A DNA stretch of 64,000 nucleotides from Diospyros lotus (lineage: Eukaryota; Streptophyta; Magnoliopsida; Ericales; Ebenaceae): contig NC_068351.1 in the NCBI RefSeq assembly GCF_014633365.1, positions 6,702,907 through 6,766,906 of the forward strand, given 5' to 3'. The notes beneath the pieces are model-generated. The model was not told the DNA's origin. It saw only the letters and a list, made by a program, of their open reading frames with translations, and did no database searches. Below, in pieces: positions 59,184 to 64,000 of the stretch; position 1 is the first letter of the stretch, and the number at the start of each line of letters is the position of its first letter. Position numbers and translations under genes: made by a program.

Positions 59184-59872
59184 TTTATGCATCTTTGCGA
59201 GTTTAAAAATCTAGATGAGGTATCCAAGTACAAAATTAAGCTACTAAATTTTCAAATACATATTTTAAAAAAAAAATCTTTAGATGAAGTGTTCAAATGA
59301 AAAAATAAAAGTAATAAAAGCACTCCAAAAAATATTTTTAAACTATAGAGAACTTTTTGCATATGACCCAAATCTAAATGTAGTTTATTCATTCTAAATT
59401 TATGTGAAACATGTTATGTATGATAAAATTACAGTGATCATTATATGTTATGACAAATTCTTATAGGATAACCTCTTGTTACTTTCGATCAGATATCTAA
59501 GTTGCAAAAAAGAAATTGACTGAGTTTGTGAAATAATAGCTAAATTCAAATAATAATAATAATTCTTTTTAAAAAAAATTCAGCCCAATAGAGTATGTGT
59601 CGTAGTAATAAAATTTCTTCAGATTTTCATTCAATGAGGTAAAGTAAACCATTTGATGCCTTTCCAACAATGTGAAGGCAAAACCCCAAAAATACAGAAA
59701 ATATTCAAACAGAAAAGAAGAAAAGAAAAAGGCCCAGAGGGCAGACTCTGCCTCTAAAATACTTCACCAATAACCCACAATTATTGATCCAATTATGAAG
59801 ATCTTGTTACTGCAGTTATAACAAATGGATGGATAGGAGGGAGCTGAGCTCCTAGTCCTCTCTTGGACCAAT
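59184..59872. other. METE-C 3' flank
   Basis: AT-rich. About 59,640-59,872 probably includes the METE-C 3' UTR. It does not match the METE-A/B 3' flanks by eye, indicating C is not part of the recent tandem pair. Confidence 0.5.
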
Positions 59873-62800
59873 TCACTTGGCACTGGCAAGCTGGGTGCGG
59901 ATCTGCTTGGCTGCAGCCACCATGTTTAGCAGGGCTGGCTTCACTTCAGTGTACTTGCGAGTCTTGAGACCACAATCAGGGTTCACCCATAAGATGTTAG
60001 TCTCCAGCACTTGGAGCATCTTGTTGATCCTATCCGCAATCTCCTCGGTTGAGGGTATTCTCGGAGAGTGGATGTCATAGACTCCCGGGCCGATTCCGGC
60101 ACCGTACTTCACTCCCTCGCGGAAGACTGATAGGAGCTTCTCGTCAGAGCGGGAGTTCTCAATGGTGATGACATCGGCGTCCATGTCGATGATGGAGTGG
60201 ATAATGTCATTGAAGTTAGAATAGCACATGTGGGTGTGGATCTGCAGTTGTAGGGAAATAATGAGCGTTGATGTGAGTTCGTCGACAAATTATATATAGA
60301 ACTTACAAGTGACCAGAAACAATGAGAAAGTACAAGATTCAGAAATAACCTGGGTGGTGTCCTGGACGCCACAGTTGGTGATTCTGAAGGAGTGTACAGC
60401 CCAGTCCAAGTAGAAAGCTTGCTCTGACTTCCTAAGAGGCAAACCCTCTCTCAAAGCAGCTTCATCAATTTGGATGACATTAATGCCCGCTTTCTCAAGA
60501 TCTTCGACTTCATCCTTAATGGCCAAAGCAATCTGATAGCAGGTTTCGAATCTGGGGAATTGCCATGGTATCTCATGTTAGATATCATCACTAATAGCAC
60601 CAAGATCAACTAATGAGATTCCCTCTGGTTGGTTTCCAGTATTACCTGGGCTGGTCATTTCGGACAAAAGACCAGTTCAGAATGGTCACTGGGCCGGTGA
60701 GCATTCCTTTCATTGGGCGAGCAGTCATGCTCTGAGCCATGCTGGACCAGAAGACGGTCATCGGATTGGGGCGGCTCACATCACCGTAGATGATCGGTGG
60801 CTTCACGCAGCGAGATCCATATGATTGAACCCATCCATTAACGGTGAAGGCAAAACCAGATAATTGCTCTCCGAAGTACTCAACCATATCATTTCTCTGA
60901 AAAGAAAACAAGCCAGAACTAGTTTAGGATACGGAGACCTTCAATGCCTGACATAATCTCTCGATACTTCAGTTTAATCAGCTAGTCAAATCAGATATTA
61001 CCTCAGGCTCTCCGTGAACCAAGACATCAATATCAAGCTCTTCCTGGAGCTTGACAACTTTGCTGATTTCCTCCTTGATAGCCTTAACGTAAACTTCCTC
61101 AGAGATCCTGTAGCAAAAGCATCATGAGAATATATGGGAGATAAATGGACTATCAAGGAAAACGAACAAAAATTATCAGAATTCCATACTTCTTTGCCTT
61201 ATATTCACGGCGCACTCTTCTGAGTTCAATTGTTTGAGGGAAAGAACCAATAGTGGTGGTAGGCAAGACTGGCAGGTTAAGCTTTTTCTGTTGAGAATCC
61301 AGTCTGGCACTGACATTTGTAGCCCTGCGGTGGTCAGAACCCTTCAAAGCCGCAGCCTGTGAAAATGGAAATAACAAGCGTTTGATAAGAACAAAATGGT
61401 TCGTGCAGACCAGAACTTAAAAGAACTACAGGAATGAACTCATCACGCACAGCTTTTTGAACGGCTTCATTGGTCACCCTTGGGGAGGACTTCCTTGAAC
61501 CCTGAGCAGCAGCATTAGCAGAGAAGAATTCCTGAAATTGAACCAATAACAGTGAGCAATGTGGCATTCACACATGGGTAAGCGCAAATTACCATGAAAG
61601 AAGCTCATGGATCAGGAAGGCAACCAGCCTCTCAAGCTTATTTGACTAACAGACACCAACAAAGAAATACATTATATAACATAAAGCAAATAAGTATACC
61701 TCATCCTTCTGACCAGCCAATGCCTTCGCCAAGGCATTCACTTCAACAACTTTTTGAGCGGCAAAAGCTAGCCATGATTTGAGTTCATCGTCCAGCTTGG
61801 TCTCATTAACAAGATCAACAGCAGTGTGGAGAAGTGAGCAAGATGTGGAGACAACAAGCTTATCTGCCCAACAGAATCACAATTAGAATGGACTAACAGC
61901 AAGGATTTGACATCTACAACCATGCAACGTCATGAGCGAAGAATGATACCTTTCCCCACCGTGCCCTCAAGAGATTCCAAGATGCTAAGAGATGTAGCAA
62001 AATCATTGGCCCAGATGTTTCTTCCATCAACCACACCAGCAAAGAGGCATTTACCCCCTGGAAAACCACCCTTGATCAAGTCAAGAGTTTTTGTTCCACG
62101 GACCAAATCAAAACCAAAGGCAGTAACACCCTTCAGAGTAGTAAGGGTTTTAAATGCCTCAGGAGGAACATCGGCAAAGTAAGTCTCAACGAGAACATTC
62201 AGGCCAGAAAGGGATGATTCTAGCTGAGAGTAGGCAGTAGTGAATGCTTGCAATTGGTGAGATTCAAGATCCTTCACAAGGGTGGGCTCATCAAACTGAA
62301 TCCATGATGCACCAGCTGCCTTCAACTCCGCTACAACTTCCCTGCATAGGAATTTTTCCAAGATTATATGAATATAGCATTGGGATATACAAATTACTGA
62401 TCAGAGGAACTCTATAGAGTCATTTGAGTCTCTTACTGGTAGATTGGAAGGATTTTGTCCAGGAGGGAGAGGAGATCAAATGATTTCCCTACTCCCTTTG
62501 CAGGTTTTGAGAGCAATAAGTAGGAAACCGGGCCAACAAGAACTGGAACAGTATCTACTCCATGCTGCACGAAACAATAGAATATCTTATTTAATAGACT
62601 GAAGGTAGCTAACCGGAGTAATACTATGAAAGAGAGCCCTTAGCACAGGATACCAACTCTTATGAAAATGCTGGAAGGACAAAATGACATAACTGGAGGT
62701 AATTTGCAATTCAAATAGTCATCATCCATAACCGATCACTTTACTTCTGTCTTATAAATGATTAGAATAGAGCAGCAGTTATCTAGAAAACACTGTTGTT

Positions 62801-63947
62801 AGAATCTTACGATTCATGATTCAAATCGTACAATTCGACTCGATTCATATAGAAATCGAGTCGAATCTATATGGTGAATCTAAAATCCTTTAGAATCGTA
62901 CGATCCATTATTCGAATCGTATGAGTCGACTCGATTCATATAGAAATCGAGTCGAATTTATAGGGTGAATCGAAAATCCCTTAAAATCAACTATGAATCA
63001 GATGAATCAACCATGAATCGCATGAATTGGATGAATCAGACATGAATAGCGATTCGTCCGATTCATCCAATTCATGCCACTTCGTCTGCATGTGCGGTTT
63101 AATCAAATAATCGCTCAATTTGGCTATCTTTGAAAACAAAGAAGATGATGAAAATGATGAAGATGATGATGCTCTTGAACTTGAAGATAAAGATGATTGA
63201 TAACTAGTGAAGATTATGGACAATGAAATTTATTAGTAACCTTATAGTTGTAGGTTTTTTTTTTTTTTTCTAGCTTGTTATTTTGAAAGTGGTTTGGTTT
63301 GGTGCAATTTGAATTTAAAGGCAACATGAATATACTTTTGCCTTTTGGTATAATTTTAAACTTAGCAAATATATTTAGAAGTTTATTTATCTATTTATAT
63401 TTAAAAGAATTGATCATGGTGGGTACATTATTTATTTTCTATGGATATATATTATTTATAATTGAAATTGAGAATGTATACCGAATCTTAAGTTTCGATT
63501 CGATTCTCGATTCACGATTCATAAAATAAGGATTTCGATTCTCGATTCGAATATCGATTTAACAACTATGCCAGAAAACTTGTAATTTTGAAATCAGCTC
63601 CTTAACGGTATAGGCTTGTAAAATTTTGAATATTCAGAAGGATTCAATTTCAAAAGAAAATTTCATTTTTGTTATTCTAAATTGGACCTAGGCAAACATA
63701 TGAGCCACATTATACCTACAGTCTTGCACCAGAGACACAAAATACTCTTATGCTGTTGTGAATTATCAAAATATGTCAATTTCAAGTTACTGAGATCTCA
63801 ATTATTAACTCAAGAAAATGTACAAAATAAAGGATGGAAGAATGCTCCAGTTCACATACCCCCTTGGCTTCCTTGTACTCGTCCACTGCCTTGTGAGAAG
63901 CATAAGAAAACTTGACATCAGGCCCCAACTCAGGGACAATGAAGTGG
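59873..63947 (-). CDS. METE: METE-C: canonical cobalamin-independent methionine synthase (exons 2-11; exon 1 beyond the window)
   Basis: Role as for METE-A. Minus-strand exons: 63947-63860, 62564-62437, 62341-61950, 61863-61700, 61531-61451, 61356-61190, 61107-61002, 60896-60646, 60551-60350, 60241-59873. Exon lengths equal those of A and B except exon 7 (one codon shorter, [17 protein letters not shown]) and the last exon, which ends IRTQLASAK as in typical plant enzymes. All inspected catalytic positions are intact: HGEPE (E. coli Glu484), ILNWSF (Trp561), [12 protein letters not shown] (Asp599, Glu605), HTHMCYS (His641, Cys643), TIENSRS (Glu665), YDIHSP (His694), NPDCGLKTR (Cys726). The exon-6 donor reads GTGCGT, an acceptable GT donor. 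Intron 2 is enlarged by a 780-bp hAT-like insertion. This is the copy I would expect to supply methionine synthase activity. Confidence 0.95.
62791..63570. mobile_element. Non-autonomous hAT-like element in intron 2 of METE-C
   Basis: Absent from intron 2 of METE-A and METE-B. Flanked by 8-bp repeats CTAGAAAA (62783-62790) and CCAGAAAA (63571-63578), one mismatch. The ends CACTGTTGTTAGAATC and CATAGTTGTTAAATCG (right, reverse complement) are inverted. Dense GAATCG/CGATTC motifs lie inside both ends. A + strand frame near 63,120-63,202 encodes an Asp/Glu-rich tail ([20 protein letters not shown]), perhaps the acidic end of a former transposase. Confidence 0.65.
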
Positions 63948-64000
63948 CTGCATCAACACATCAAGAATATATCATCAGCAGAGGTGTCAATTCTCAAAAT

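Noticed and set aside
59873..63947. METE-C as a broken gene because its open frames are short and scattered
   Set aside because: The breaks are GT-AG introns at the same positions and phases as in A and B, and the joined frame is intact with all catalytic residues.

Overview
The window is nuclear DNA of a flowering plant, most likely a eudicot. It is AT-rich, with spliced genes (GT-AG introns, TATA boxes near TATAAATA, CT-rich leaders) among many nested transposons. The plant protein families recognised are cobalamin-independent methionine synthase (METE), USB1, a triple-dsRBD protein, a phytocyanin, a U-box protein and a LOB-domain protein. The species cannot be named from the sequence. No tRNA, rRNA, operon or CRISPR was seen.

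Layout. 1-3.3 kb is an AT-rich 5'-flank-like block that recurs near 12.9-14.6 kb and 23.9-26.8 kb, so the left half looks like a tandem segmental duplication. 3.9-10.5 kb is a hAT-like element (8-bp target duplication) carrying a LOB-domain gene copy with stops. A young minus-strand LTR retrotransposon, filled with tandem-repeat arrays, has inserted into it. 18.0-21.8 kb and 32.6-36.4 kb hold two tandem METE paralogues (A and B, + strand, 11 coding exons each plus an intron in the 5' UTR). A U-box gene fragment lies between them. A third METE (C, minus strand, exons 2-11) fills 59.9-64 kb and runs off the right edge.

36.4-42.6 kb is mostly non-coding, with one unidentified minus-strand exon. 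42.8-43.4 kb is a decaying phytocyanin gene facing a USB1 gene (minus, 43.6-46.2 kb). 48.7-51.8 kb is a transposon nest: a LINE fragment split by a Copia element, itself split by a Mutator-type element. A three-dsRBD gene (minus, 51.9-54.8 kb) follows. 55-58.9 kb holds further repeats.

Main biological point. METE-C keeps every catalytic residue I could check. METE-A and METE-B have open, normally spliced reading frames but share changes at three active-site positions: the homocysteine-binding Glu, a folate-contacting Trp and the catalytic His. METE-B has also lost a zinc-ligand Cys. They look like a pair of duplicated, probably catalytically impaired methionine synthase paralogues, either decaying or doing something else. 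This is the strongest candidate here for undescribed biology.
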